From positions 59,613 to 123,612 of the forward strand of contig JAGQDJ010000159.1 of the NCBI GenBank assembly GCA_022885665.1: DNA of 64,000 bases, given 5' to 3'. Positions 49,075-60,609 of the stretch are shown in pieces. The notes beneath the pieces were generated by a model. It made no database searches. It had not been told where the DNA came from and worked only from the letters and a program-made list of their open reading frames with translations. The position numbers and the translations under genes were made by a program. The DNA is from Triops longicaudatus. Its lineage: Eukaryota > Arthropoda > Branchiopoda > Notostraca > Triopsidae. Positions within the stretch are counted from its first letter, which is position 1; every line of letters starts with the position of its first letter.

Positions 49075-49471
49075 AGCGAAGTTTAATTTACATCCAGCCT
49101 CGGAAAATTCATATAAATTGCGTGTAAATTACGATTGGAGGCTTGCTTTGGGCCATCGCAGTCGTAGGCGGGGCCTTGGCATGCTTGGGTAATGGCTGCG
49201 AAAGAGTGAAAGTTGTTGTTGTCTTGGCATTGCACCTTCTTCTAAAAAGTTTAGAGCTTTAAGCCATTTTGTTTGTCTTTGTTGTGAATCCAAGTGCAAA
49301 ATGACCTGTTGTGCAATAGTATAGCGTCTAAGTTTAGTGTTTTACGTATGTTTGACGTGTTATATCTTTTGATATCCTGACCACAATTTCTATTCGCGCA
49401 CAGGTATGTACTCCATAATCGTTCTTAGATCTTTCTCTCATCAAGCTCTTTTACAATACAGTAGCACAATC

Positions 49472-52400
49472 ATGGGAGATAATAGTTGGGATAAACTTGG
49501 TAATTCGGCCTCTAAAGCTAACCTGGGCAATCAAGAAGCTCAACTTGATCCTAGAAGAATATCTCTTGCGCTCACTGACACCGTAAGTGAAGCAGAATCC
49601 TTATCTGATGATGAGAGAATTAGACGACTTTTTGCGTTGTGTGACGGAGACGGAGATGGCTTTATTGATTGGTAAGTAGGCGAGCAAGTTTGATTATGTA
49701 TATGAGCTTGATCCCAATCTTTCTAGCAATGACCTGACCAACGCTTTACAAGACTTGGGTTTGGATGATGCACTGGATGTAAAGGAGTTAATGAAGGAAA
49801 TGGGTGCTGATGTTTCGGGAAAGGTGTCCTTCGAACAGTTTATGCAATGTCGCCTTGCTCATAACACAGAAATCGAAGCCTTACGATATCAGGGAGCTAC
49901 CGGCCGATACAGTTCTTTGGATTGGCCCCATAGTGATAAGCCTAAGGAGCCAGATTACCTTCCTACCAGCAGTGAGCACAGCTTAGGTAAGAATCACATC
50001 AAATAACTTTCACAAGATCGTTTACTAACGACTAATTTTGTTTAGGCGCTGTTTCGGGGCGTCATGAAAGTTGGGAATTCGATAGTGGCGCGCGAGATTT
50101 AAGTCCTGAACCCCATACTTTACAGAGACTCATAGAAGCAGCTGGAGGATCTCTGAGTGGAAGCACAACAAACATGTTAGAACTAGCTAACAAGGTGAGA
50201 AATTCTGCCTGCACGCTTTTTTCTCTCCATTTTTGTCTCGCACAGCAAAGGTGAAGACAAGTAAAGATTTCGTGAAGTAAAGCAGGTTACTTATGGTCAT
50301 TTATAGTAGCAGGCTCTAATCTCAAGATTTGTGTTCTGAATTCGAATATTGTAGAAAGCTTCATGGCTCCATTTCTTACCCCTTGTCGTTAGACCTTTTA
50401 AAGGTCTCGGCATACTGATGGTTTGTTCTGACTTTATAGCAGCTTTTAGAGCTTTTGGACCGTTTCAGATATCAACAGGCGCTTTGTTTGTCCTAAAATG
50501 TTGAAGGCTCAGACGTTCTCATATTAGGACTTGGCCTGTTTCAATCATAAAAAGCTTAAGTTTGACTTGCAAAATGAAAAATTCGCAGTTTATGCGTGGG
50601 AGAATGCCACGATGTGGACGTGCTATCTTCGGGTGAAACTTGTCACAGTGATTGCGCTTCGCCTGAGTAGTCCTCGTTACCCCTTCATTCTTATGCGTAA
50701 AGTCTACGAGTAAATAGCGTCACTCAGACTGATATTTAGGTAGCGAAGTGGTGCGTGATATACCGTGCAGGACTAATAGTGCGCGTCGTAAAGATTCTCT
50801 CTGTATTCAGCCAGACGACCGTGTTGAATTTTATAGGGGACTTCCTTGCCTTTTTTTTAAGGAAAAAAGTCTTACCCGTCTCCCTGGATGCTGCTTTGCT
50901 CCTGCCACTTGCGAAAAAAAGGAAACTGGGGAAACGCTAAGGACTAAAATCGATAATCGTGTGCTAGTAAAGGGAGCGAGGAAGATTTTTTTTTTTTAAC
51001 TGATGTAAATTCGTAATAGGCAGAATAGGAAAGAATTCCTTGTGTATCTTGTAAGCGTGTTTTTTAGTAAAGGAAAGACGCGAGATCTTCCCCTGGGAGA
51101 GGAAAAAGATGACTAGGAGTGTGGTAATTGTTACGAGGATCGTAGAAGGCGAAGGCGTCGTTGGCGTCTTCTAGTCGCCGTCGATCTTGTCTCGCACGCG
51201 TTCGCTCCGCCAGTCAACTCCAGCAGACGCAAGTGTGTAGAGGTGCTTCGCCTTAACGAGTTACTCCACATTCAAGTGTTTACTTGCCTTCTCGATGTAG
51301 TAACTAGATTAACACTCTCCAAAAGCGTCTTTCGGTGGCGAAATGACTGACTCATCCTTTGTTGGGGGTTTTCTGCTCAAAGAATTGTCTCAGTCAGAAG
51401 TAATTAATTATTTCTTTCATTAGTGGAGTTAAGCCTATTGACCAGAGATGAAATCGAAATTTAATTCCTTAACTTCGTGAAAGGCTTGTGTACTGAGTAA
51501 AGCATTGCTGATTAGACAGTGGCTTGTTAATTCTAGATTAATTTCGCCTCTAATTGTTGAAAGTGAAAAGGCTATTCAAGCAATCTTGCCGGGATATAGT
51601 GAATTGATTTTCCTCTTCTTTAACAATTCAACTGTCTGTTAGTATTTAGTCTTAGAAGGCGAAAAAGCAGTAACTGAAGTGACGAACCGCTTTCAGAAAA
51701 AGCTTTTGTGATTAAAAAACGCGGCAATGTATTCCGCTCAACATTCCAAAGTAAGCAAATATGGATGTCTTTGGTAGATGAGCCATCATCAATATTGTTG
51801 TTACAACGAAATACCCAACTCAGGCGCTACGCGTTCTACACTCTCGACGTATTTTGGGAGATTCTACGTCATTCTGGTGCGTCCTTCGTTGTAAAGAAAC
51901 GTGTAGGCTGATTTCCCATGAGAATGTGTTTCCTACTCGGTCGTGTAACTAAACTTCTGATGCAAATGATATAGCAATATTGACTAAGCTGTGCTTTCCG
52001 TTTTTCAGCAGCACAGTAATTGAGACCCGGCTATGGTTGAATCTGCCTTTACCTAACTCGAGTTCGAAATTTGATACGTGAGACAACATCCTTGATGGAC
52101 TCATTTAAACTAAGAATTTAGTATTTTTGGGTGTATTTATTTACGACATGTTTTACTATGTGTGGGAGTGAACTTGGATGCATAGAAGCTCGTAGAAACT
52201 ATGCAAGTCGCGTGGGTTTTGCATATACGCCAGGGCAATCACATGTTCCCTCGAAGGCCATTACAAATGTCTCGGCACGTTTGCCAGCCTATCTTGCTAC
52301 CGCTGATACCATTCGATTATCATAATATGTCCGAGCACATTACCAAAATACCGTGAAAGCTTAGTTCAACATTTTAACCAGTTTACAATACAAGGGTGAA

Positions 52401-55400
52401 AACTCAGTTGTAACATTACCCACGTGTTCCCTGGATTATTTTTGCGAGCACGGGGGAGACAGAAGGGGTTACAAATACTCAAAGCTTTTGGTGCCGAATT
52501 CCAATGAACCAAAGTATTCCATATTTCGTAAAGCGTCGTAATTTTGGCAAAGTAACAGGAATAAGTAGTCCGTAGGACGTTGATATAATTTCAGTATAGT
52601 TGTCATGTAAGATTGCACAAATAAATGGGGCGATTTTTTTACTTTTTTACAGTTAGTGCACGAAAACAATATAATCGCAGATCTAATGAGAATCCAAGCG
52701 CTGGAAAAGAATGATCGTTTGTTGTAAGGACATAGTTTGATCCGTAGATCTTGGCACAGAGGTCCGTTCCAGCTTGGCAAAGGCGTCGCATTCTTTACGT
52801 CAAACAATTAAGCCTTCTCTGTGTGACTTAAAGGGAAGATACAATTCAGGAAATCCAGTATACAAAAATCGAGTATTTCAGAACTTGTGAAGAAAGTGTA
52901 TTTACAATCGAGTAGGGAAGAAACCTCATGCGGCATGGGAGAAAGAGGACCAGATTAATTGGGCTCTGTACAACAATAATATCAGAAGTGTCTCTTGCCA
53001 GTCGACTTTTTCCCGTGCAATCTTTGAAAAGCGAGCAAAAAAGAGGCTACTGTTGTTTCCAAGTGAATTGAACGCTGGAGCTTCGGGTAGAAAAGCGTAA
53101 ATTGGAGAAAATGGGAAAAGGAAGGAGCAAATTTCAAGTTTGTCTTACGGCTTTGAAGTAGAAAAGGATATTGGAGATTCCAGTTTTAGACCTGGCGAAA
53201 GATGTGCGTGAAACAGTTCGACGAGGGAGCTTTTTACGATTTGGGGAAATGTTCCATTCTTATTAAGTAGTAAGTTTTGAGTTAAGAGTTTAGAAGCGCT
53301 TGAAGTGCCTAGTGATAAGTGAGCAGGAGAGGGAAATGCGTATCGATGACTGCTGACGTCCGGAAGTGAGGTTGAATGGTAGGGTATTGAAAGAAAAATG
53401 TCGTAACGGAGCGGTAAAAAAAAAAAAAAAACTGGAACACGTCTGCAGAAGTTGTGTCCCCATGCTTGCATACCACAGTGTGTACATACTCTCCAGTTAT
53501 GCCTATTTTGAGCACGGAGGATCACTGTAACGGCATAGGTGAAGTGAATGGATAGCTCACTTGAGAAGTTTGGCAACATTAAGCGCGACGACCTTTTCTT
53601 TTGTCTTTTGCGTTACCGGTTGTTTTAAACACATAAAGGGTTGCAGTGGGCTGACAGGGTTATTAATGTGTTTATCCTTTTTTCAGTTGCATTTAGCGGC
53701 GTTAAGTTCCTTAAAGAGCGAAATAGTGGAGCTATCGACTCGACTGCAACGAACCTGCAAAGAACGAGATAACTTGGAGCAAAACTTAGCCAAAGCACAA
53801 GTAAGGCTGCTTCTACGACTTTTTGTTTAGATCCGTGTGGTTTATGTGAAAGAACATTGTTCTTATGAAGTTAAAGTGGAATTGTTATTAATGAGAATGT
53901 TTTTGTGTGTTCAGCTGGAACGGTTACGGCTGTCACAACAAAGTGAAGAACGCCTGGAGAGGCAAGCAACACAATATGAAGAACGGCTAACGGAATTGCA
54001 CAGTGTAATTGCGGAGTTATCGCGCAAACTCGATCGACAGAATTATACCATTATCCGTGAAGAAGGGGAAGAAGGCGATTCATCGCCAGTGAGCGGAAGT
54101 AAAGAAGAAGGTGAAGAAGACGACGAGGACGAACAAAGCATAGATGACGTTGACGTTCCTCTCGAAGAGCCGAAAGACGATGATAAAGACGGTAGTGAGG
54201 CTGGTGCGGTACAGTCGAGTGACTCGGAAAGCGAAGTCAAGGAGAAATTTCTCTCTGTCCATAAAGAGAATTACTTCGCTACAGAAGATCTTGATGACAA
54301 AGCCCGAGAAGCAGGTCAGACCGTACATGAGCTAGAACGTTGCGAGAGGCTTCAAGAGATGCTTGTCGCCCTGCAATCCGAAAACGCTGTCCTGCAACAG
54401 ACGGCGTTCCAGCACCGAGCTGAGCTAGAAGAAGCCAAGTCAGCGTTGTGCAATCTCCGCCAAGAAAAAGAACGCTTGCAGAATCAGGTACTAAACACTG
54501 TAAAAAAATCCACTCCGGATCTTCTTGTAGCACCAGTTGTCTTCTTTACGTGTATCTACAGCTCAGAGACGTAACAACGCCAGAGCAAGCTTCGTGCTCT
54601 TCACCTCAGCCACGCCCCTTGCCTTTGTCAGCTACAGGTGCAATGGGTTCACTAGCAAGGTATGCCCTTTATGGCGAACGCTCAGATGAAGTCACCAGTC
54701 CTGTGATCCTCGATGAAGGGCCTGTATGCAAAGTAGCAGAAAGGGTGCGGTTACGCCGACTAGAAAGCAGGGAAAGAGGTTTGACAGGATCGGAGATCGT
54801 AAACCTCGGCGTAAGTATGGCGGGGTTGATTCGTTCGATTTCCGTCCAAACCATTTGGCGCTTATGGTTTTATCATGCACCGCTTGATACCTTCTCTCGT
54901 GCCTTTCACAGGTGAGAGATACCAGAATCGCCGAGCAATTGATCGCTTCCTTATCAGAGGAGTCCATGATGCAAGAAGTACGCCACGGCACCCAAGCGTG
55001 CGATGTCTCGCCCTTGCGGGAGACAAAATTCCGGGAAATGGAGCTGGAGATCGAACGCTTAGCCAATCGGGCGGAACACTTCCGCGCGCAAAATGATCTA
55101 TTGGCTTTGACTTTGGCGGAATCACGAGCCCTAGGAGAGCGATTGGCGGTTTTGTTAGGAAAATACGAATCGAACTGCACAGCGCTCAAACTAGCTTTGG
55201 ACAAAGCGGGTCATGTCTCGGAAGCTTACGAAGTTTTGGCGACATTGGTGGAAAGCGAGATGAGTTTATTGCTTGCCAATTGCCAAGTAGCTGGCATTGG
55301 GCATATGGCAGCTAACAAACATTCAAGCGGCAGCAGAAAGGGGCGAGAAGCGGAGCTTGAGGGAGAAGAGAACACCCGAGAGCTGAGTGTGCTATGGAAA

Positions 55401-56496
55401 AAAGCCACAGATCGAAGAAAAGCGTCAGAATCCTTGGCACGAAAACTACTGAGTAAACATGGCCGCAATGAATGGGAAGAGGGCCAGCGGACCAAGTAGT
55501 TATCATGTTCTCTTTGCCAATTTTTGCTCGGGTTTAAGGTGTTTCTTTATCTTTTGTAGCACGTTGACCAGTTCGACCTCTAGCGGAGCTGAAACGGGTT
55601 CAGGATCAGGTGCAAGCTTGGAACCGACGGAGCGTAAAGTGCGTGATCTAATCTATCAGCTTAAGACTGAAAGAGCTGCTATGGAAAGCACTTTGCAGGC
55701 ATTAACGTTGCCCATGGAGCCAGCTTTGATTAACCCGTACACTCCCGAGGTCATGACGCTACCAGAAGCGCGGAAAATCGATTTAGAAATGGCAGTTCTC
55801 ATGCAAGTAATTGGATCTTGTCCAACGTCCGTGGAAGAGTTAATTTAACGTTCTTTTAATCTCGTATACTTAAGGAGCTAATGGCCATGCGTGAGGAACG
55901 GGCGAAATTGCGATCTCAGCTGTTTGAAATTGAAAGAGAGCGAGTGAACTGGGAAACACAGGAGCAAACCTTCTTAGCCCATATACGGTTACTTCAGAGT
56001 CAGATAGTAAGTTTATGGCGTGATTCTTTTCGAGCTGAAGTGCTAAGTGATTATGCTTGTAGAATGAAGGACTGCAGACAGCTAAGGACGGCTTGCCATA
56101 TCCGGATGCGAGTAGTAGAGAGGCTCACTTGCGTGCGCGAATCCAGGAATTATTGACAACATTAGAACGGGTTACGCAAAGTTCCGAACTTAGACACCAG
56201 CAGTCGACGGAAGTGACCAAAGACCTTAAGAGTGCGAATCGGGCGTTGATGCAGATGGTGGAGAAAACTAAGAAAAAATACCTCGTCAAACTAAAGCGAT
56301 TAGAACAACAGATGGTTAACATGTCGGAAAGGCATGCTATGCAGGTAGGTTTAACTTAGTATTTCATTGTCAGAGGTATTAAGAAAATGTTTAAAAACAG
56401 GTACGAGTTTTGAAACAACGAATCATGGCGATAGAAGATGAGGCTTCGCAACGTCTACAGCCGCTAAGCTCCGCGCCCAGTGAAACTTCCTTGTAA
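49472..56496 (+). CDS. MCC: MCC homologue (mutated in colorectal cancers), long isoform
   Basis: A coiled-coil scaffold protein linked in vertebrates to Wnt/beta-catenin and cell-polarity control. Eleven coding exons: 49472-49671, 49727-49986, 50046-50194, 53687-53800, 53915-54487, 54562-54810, 54912-55495, 55560-55806, 55875-56006, 56063-56344 and 56401-56496. All phases agree; 961 residues. An EF-hand lies at 58-69 (DGDGDGFIDCND; position 12 is Asp, as in human MCC). Family blocks include ESWEFDSGARDL, LAALSSLKSEIVELSTRLQR, YEERLTELHSVIAELSRKLD, KVAERVRLRRLESRERGLTG, FRAQNDLLALTLAES and SSELRHQQSTEV. The protein ends SAPSETSL; ETSL is the conserved PDZ-binding C terminus of MCC. An upstream in-frame ATG at 49406 could extend it by 22 residues. 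The acidic stretch at 54060-54250 is not conserved. Long coiled-coil throughout. Confidence 0.95.
50195..53686 (+). other. Large MCC intron 3, probable internal promoter
   Basis: The only large intron (3.5 kb) of MCC, located where vertebrate MCC has its alternative promoter. A CpG-rich patch at about 51120-51260 stands out from the AT-rich background and precedes the candidate short-isoform exon at 51343-51399. Nothing else coding is supported. Confidence 0.55.
51343..51399 (+). CDS. MCC: Candidate alternative first exon of MCC (short isoform)
   Basis: ATG at 51343 opens 19 codons (MTDSSFVGGFLLKELSQSE) and ends exactly at a GTAATT donor in phase 0, the phase needed to join MCC exon 4 at 53687. 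The result, ELSQSE followed by LHLAALSSLKSEI, resembles the human short isoform, which reads AELSELHSAALASLKG at the same place. Alternative: coincidence in a short open stretch. Confidence 0.5.
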
Positions 56497-56852
56497 CTGT
56501 TGACATGTAAAAATTGATTTGCCGTGTTTGGTAGCTGCAGCTGCCCGTTCATATTTGGATGCTAGGTTACGTTGGACATTTAAAACTTTGGAAGGGTTAG
56601 GTGAACCAAAATACCTTTAGAACTGGGAGGTTTCAGTGATGCTCTCTCTGAACTGTGTGCTTCTAGGATATAGGAATCCGTTTTTGATTCCTAGCCGTTG
56701 ACTACTTGTTTTCTAGTAAAGACGCGATGGAGTTGCTAAGCAAAAAAAAAAATGCTATCCTATGGAAAAGTTTGTGATATAATACAAAGCTACAACTTTT
56801 TGGGTGTTTCTTTTATGTTAAAAGAATGTATTTAAAATTTGTATTATTGCAT
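56497..56852. other. Between convergent MCC and BCAS2
   Basis: Holds both 3' UTRs in 356 bp; no canonical AATAAA was seen on the plus strand. No gene. Confidence 0.5.
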
Positions 56853-57703
56853 TTAAGTTTGGGATACATCCATGCTTTCAGTTTCAACACTGTCCGGTCG
56901 AGACTGTGTGACAGCGTCTTTGGCCTGTAATTGTTGAATTTTTACTTCTAATTCGGCACAGGCAATTTCAATTTCATAGTTCTTGGAAACCAAGCCAACC
57001 CAACTCGTTTCCAAATGTTTCAACTTCTCGCCTACTTCTGTCTGTTTCTTTTTTCGGTCCCAATTGATATCTTGAATTTGTTTCTTCAAATCTTGCAACT
57101 GCTTCTGGGCTTGTTGCACCATTTTTGTTAACACTGTATTGTAGATTTTCCAGGATTCGGAACCATACTCGAGCATCAACTCGAGGTTGATGACTCTATA
57201 AAGCAAATGTCTCTTTTAAATAAGCAGGCACAAGATAGTTGACAAAATACCTCGTTGTCTGGTGTTCTAACTGCGCCATGGAATTGTCTATGCACTCATT
57301 CCATGCATTTAAGTCGGACAAACGACCAGCCGGAGGAGGAGGGAGCTCGTATCTTTTCATACTAAGTACATCCATGGGTAACCTTTGAGCGATTCTTTCA
57401 AATTCTGTCTTCATAACTGGTGTCTAAATAATTAGAAAATATTTAAAAACAATTACACAAGAATCACAACTCACTTCAAACGCTGTTAGATCAAGAGGTG
57501 GCAGGTGTTCCAGGTAGTTCCTATTCGGTTTAAATCGACTGGTTTCTTCTTCAATCAGGGCCAAAACCTTGAAATAAGATCACAAGCATTGACATAGTTG
57601 TCCTGTACATTATTAGACTTACCGCTTCTCTAACACCGGGCTCAACATAACCTGGGTCTATGTACGGTAAATCATCAACAAAACTAAAATTGTTTGAAGT
57701 CAT
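56853..57703 (-). CDS. BCAS2: Pre-mRNA-splicing factor SPF27 (BCAS2 homologue)
   Basis: A core subunit of the Prp19/NineTeen complex needed to activate the spliceosome. Four exons on the minus strand: 57703-57623, 57567-57475, 57423-57251, 57195-56853, in phase, 229 residues (human 225). Diagnostic blocks: DDLPYIDPGYVEPGVREA (residues 10-27), ALIEEETSRFKPNRNYLEHL, EFERIAQRLPMDVLSMKRYE, ECIDNSMAQLEHQTTR, then the C-terminal coiled coil with QDINWDRKKKQ and WVGLVSKNYEIEIA. Introns are 51-55 nt. The start lies 307 bp from the divergent RPL4 start, suggesting shared promoter DNA. Confidence 0.95.
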
Positions 57704-58010
57704 GTTGTGTCAGTGCTTCTTTTAACTTCAAATCCACTTCCCTCCTTTGGAAAGTAGACGCTTTATTGTTTTGTTTATGCAGCGTTGCTCATGAAAATTC
57801 ACTTTGACATGTGTTTTATAATAACGTATAACCTTTAATAATATTAACGGTTTTATTTCATTTAATTTTTATTATACTTTAATATACTATTGTAAAACTT
57901 GTGTAAGCATTTTAACTCGTGGCATGAAACAGAAGTTACAATTGTCAACGCTGCTTAGTTTCCGTTTTCTCTTCCATTCCGGTGTGTGAGTGCCCGGATA
58001 CGCCGCCAAG
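57704..58010. promoter_or_regulatory. Divergent promoter region, BCAS2 and RPL4, with TOP-like tract
   Basis: 307 bp between the start codons. The pyrimidine tract TTTTCTCTTCC, about 40-50 bp before the RPL4 ATG, fits a 5' terminal oligopyrimidine motif typical of ribosomal-protein mRNAs. The start site cannot be fixed from sequence alone. Confidence 0.55.
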
Positions 58011-60374
58011 ATGGTAAGCATTTTATTTACTTCTAAATTACGCTTTCCCTCTTTTTGAGGATATTTCAAAGTGTAGAAACGTGAGAGAACACTTGTGCGT
58101 GTATTTTTGAAGTTTTTGGATTATTGATCTTGCTTGTGATTTGCAAAACTTGTCGTGTTTTCTGTGCTTCGGCCCAGCCACATGGCACGCTTTGATATAC
58201 ATAGTCACCTCCCATCTTAGTTTGCCCTCCTGAAGTGGAAATACTTATTGATTCCTCCATTCATTTCAGACAACGGCGTGTGCTAGACCGATTATTACCG
58301 TTTATTCGGAAAAGGTAGAGGCCACTGGCTCCAATGTCACCCTACCTGCAGTTTTCAAAGCTCCCATCAGGCCCGATGTGGTCTCGTTTGTTCATCAGCA
58401 AATGTCAATGAACAGCCGTCAGCCCTACGCTGTCTCGACCAAAGCTGGTACGTTACCTTTATGTCTCTTATCAAACATACAACATTTTCGCTGTATGCAC
58501 AAGAAAATTAGGTTTCTGAGCCCCGATTTGGACCCAGAGACTTACCTTCATGTGCAAAATCAAATTGAGTCCCTGAGGCCTTTCTTGTGAGTTTCTTTTC
58601 TCTCGCAAGGGGTTGGGCAACCAGACAATCCCTTGATTACATAACTGTCTCTCTGAATCAAATGCGATAAGACCTAACGTATTTTGTGTTATATAGGACA
58701 CCAAACTTCTGCTGAATCTTGGGGCACTGGTCGCGCTGTGGCCCGTATTCCACGTGTTCGTGGTGGCGGTACCCACCGCTCCGGCCAGGGTGCTTTCGGC
58801 AACATGTGTCGTGGTGGCCGCATGTTCGCCCCCACCAAGGTGTACAGGCGTTGGCACCGCAAAATCAACGTCAACCAACGACGTTACGCGTTAGTTTCTG
58901 CTATTGCAGCCTCCGGCATCCCTGCCTTGGTTATGTCTCGAGGTATGATCCAATTCTAAAATAAAAAGTACCAATGTGGGCACGTAGATGATGCTATTGT
59001 ACTTGGTCTGTGTTACTGATCCTTTGGATGACACCTCTAGTCACTGATGAACGTGTCTGTAAATGAGGATACTTGTCTTTTATATCGTGAATTACTAAGA
59101 TTTCTTTTCGTCGTATAGGACACATGATCAACGAGACTCCCGAAGTTCCACTTGTTCTCTCTGATAAGGTCCAAGAATACACCAAGACCAAGCAGGCTGT
59201 TATCTTGCTCCGCCGCTTACGCGCCTGGGCTGATATCCAGAAGGTGAACAAGTTTGCTCACATTTCTTAAGTTTTAACACGTGTTTTGTGTCTATTAGGT
59301 CTACAAGACCAAACGTTTCCGTGCTGGTAAGGGTAAGATGCGTAACCGTCGTCGCATCCAGAAGTTGGGCCCTCTTGTGATCTACGGTCAAGATCAGGTA
59401 CAAGACATTTTTGTTAAATGGGATTTTTTAAAGTTCATGATGATCTCTAATTTGGTCTGTGTTTCTGAATGTTGATGTTACTACTTAACTGATATTATGA
59501 ACATGTATTTTGGTATGGACGACGTTTTTCGCCGTTATTGACACTATTAGTATTTTACAGGGTTTGACTAAAGCTTTCCGCAACATCCCCGGAGTTGAAA
59601 CCATCCACGTGGACAAGCTTAACTTGTTGAAGCTTGCCCCTGGTGGCCACGTTGGTCGTTTCTGCATCTGGACTGAGTCTGCTTTCCGTCGCTTGAATGA
59701 CTTGTACGGCACCTGGAAAGCCAAGTCTGCTTTGAAGACCGACTACAACTTGCCTCAACCCTTGATGGCCAACACCGACATTACCAGGTTGTTGAAGTCC
59801 GACGAGATCCAAAAGGTCATCCGGCCACCCAGGTAATACAACCTTCCTTTTTTAGCTTCTGTTAGCACAATACCTTAAAGGATGAAAAACACCCTATTTT
59901 ATTCAGAGCATTGGGTTCTGAGTTCGATGATTGCAAAGGCACTCTGATGTACCACTTATGATTTACCACTTTTTCGTTTCGAGGAACAAAGTGTATTAAT
60001 TTGGATGATTTGTGACATTACAGGAAGGTCGTTCGTCGTGCTTCTGTTAAGAAGAACCCCTTGACCAACCTCCGAGCTATGAATAAGCTGAACCCCTATG
60101 CTGCTGTGCAGAAGAAAGTCGCTGCCGCTTTGGCCAAGAAACGTAGCGAAGCTAAGAACGCGCAGTTGGACAAGAAGCGAGGGGTAAGTCAAAAAGTCTT
60201 GATTTTCTGTCGTTCTTGAACCCCGCATGGTGCGCCTGTGAAGTTTTTTGTCTGGTGCGTACGGTGTGGCATGGTTTTTGTTGATCTCTGCATTTTGCGT
60301 TTTTCCTGGCATGTTCGTAGACGAGTGCGCCTGCTCCAACCAAGGCCGCCGCCCCTAAGCCCGCTAAGAAATAA
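58011..60374 (+). CDS. RPL4: 60S ribosomal protein L4 (uL4), short-tail form
   Basis: Large-subunit protein whose internal loop lines the exit tunnel. Exons: 58011-58013 (only the ATG, followed at once by GTAAGC), 58270-58447, 58697-58942, 59119-59243, 59299-59397, 59561-59832, 60024-60183 and 60321-60374. All phases agree; 378 residues. Blocks: ARPIITVYSEK, LPAVFKAPIRPDVV, SAESWGTGRAVARIPRVRGG, GTHRSGQGAFGNMCRGGRMF (the tunnel loop), KMRNRRRIQKLGPL, LAPGGHVGRFCIWTESAFRR and KNPLTNLRAMNKLNPYA. The last exon adds TSAPAPTKAAAPKPAKK and a stop. Codons are strongly biased to C-ending forms, as in highly expressed genes. Four box C/D snoRNA candidates sit in its introns. A second downstream exon gives an alternative long tail. 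Confidence 0.96.
58981..59055 (+). ncRNA. SNORD18: Box C/D snoRNA, U18-like, copy 1 (RPL4 intron 3)
   Basis: C box ATGATGC at 58988, D' box CTGA at 59016, C' box GGATGAC near 59026, D box CTGA at 59044. Outer stem CACGT (58981-58985) with ACGTG (59051-59055). The element upstream of D' is TTGGTCTGTGTT. It is complementary, with one G-U pair, to the conserved 28S stretch AACACGGACCAA that U18 targets. U18 is known to reside in RPL4 introns of vertebrates. Confidence 0.8.
59433..59502 (+). ncRNA. SNORD18: Box C/D snoRNA, U18-like, copy 2 (RPL4 intron 5)
   Basis: C box ATGATGA at 59437, D' CTGA at 59465, C' TTGATGT at 59472, D CTGA at 59489. Terminal stem GTTC (59433-59436) with GAAC (59499-59502). 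The D' guide TTGGTCTGTGTTT is the same as in copy 1 plus one more matching base against 28S AAACACGGACCAA. The fifth base from D' pairs with the A that U18 methylates. Confidence 0.83.
59879..59950 (+). ncRNA. Box C/D snoRNA candidate (RPL4 intron 6), 28S guide
   Basis: C-like box AGGATGA at 59879, D' CTGA at 59918, C' CGATGAT at 59925, D CTGA at 59944. The guide before D' is TTCAGAGCATTGGG, complementary with one G-U pair to the conserved 28S stretch CCCAGTGCTCTGAA. The predicted methylated base is the last C of CCC. No strong terminal stem was seen, so the ends are approximate. Confidence 0.65.
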
Positions 60375-60469
60375 ACATCTTTCTGAGGAACCTTGAATAG
60401 AGTAAGTACTACTACTGATCTGTAGTAAACGAGTTGTGTTTCTTGTTCTTTTGAGTTTGGTTTTCTTCC

Positions 60470-60543
60470 TGTATGATGATACCTAAGTTTTCAGAGCATT
60501 GGGTTATGATTTTCCCATGATTAGTTATCTTAATTTCTGAGTT
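60470..60543 (+). ncRNA. Box C/D snoRNA candidate (RPL4 intron 8), same guide as intron 6 copy
   Basis: C box ATGATGA at 60473, D'-like ATGA at 60506, C'-like CATGATT at 60516, D box CTGA at 60537. The guide TTCAGAGCATTGGGTT repeats that of the intron 6 candidate. D' deviates from CTGA, so this copy may be less active. The terminal stem is weak. Confidence 0.6.
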
Positions 60544-60609
60544 TTTATATGTTTTGTTTGTTGAAATATTTGCTTGTGGATCGTGCGTATTCTTACTGGT
60601 GTTGTATAG

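Noticed and set aside
58448..58590. Continuation of the RPL4 exon 2 frame into the intron
   Set aside because: The GTACG donor at 58448 joins in phase to the next conserved L4 block, so the extra frame is intronic.
58014..58696. Search for snoRNAs in RPL4 introns 1 and 2
   Set aside because: Several CTGA words occur but no C box at suitable distance or terminal stem.
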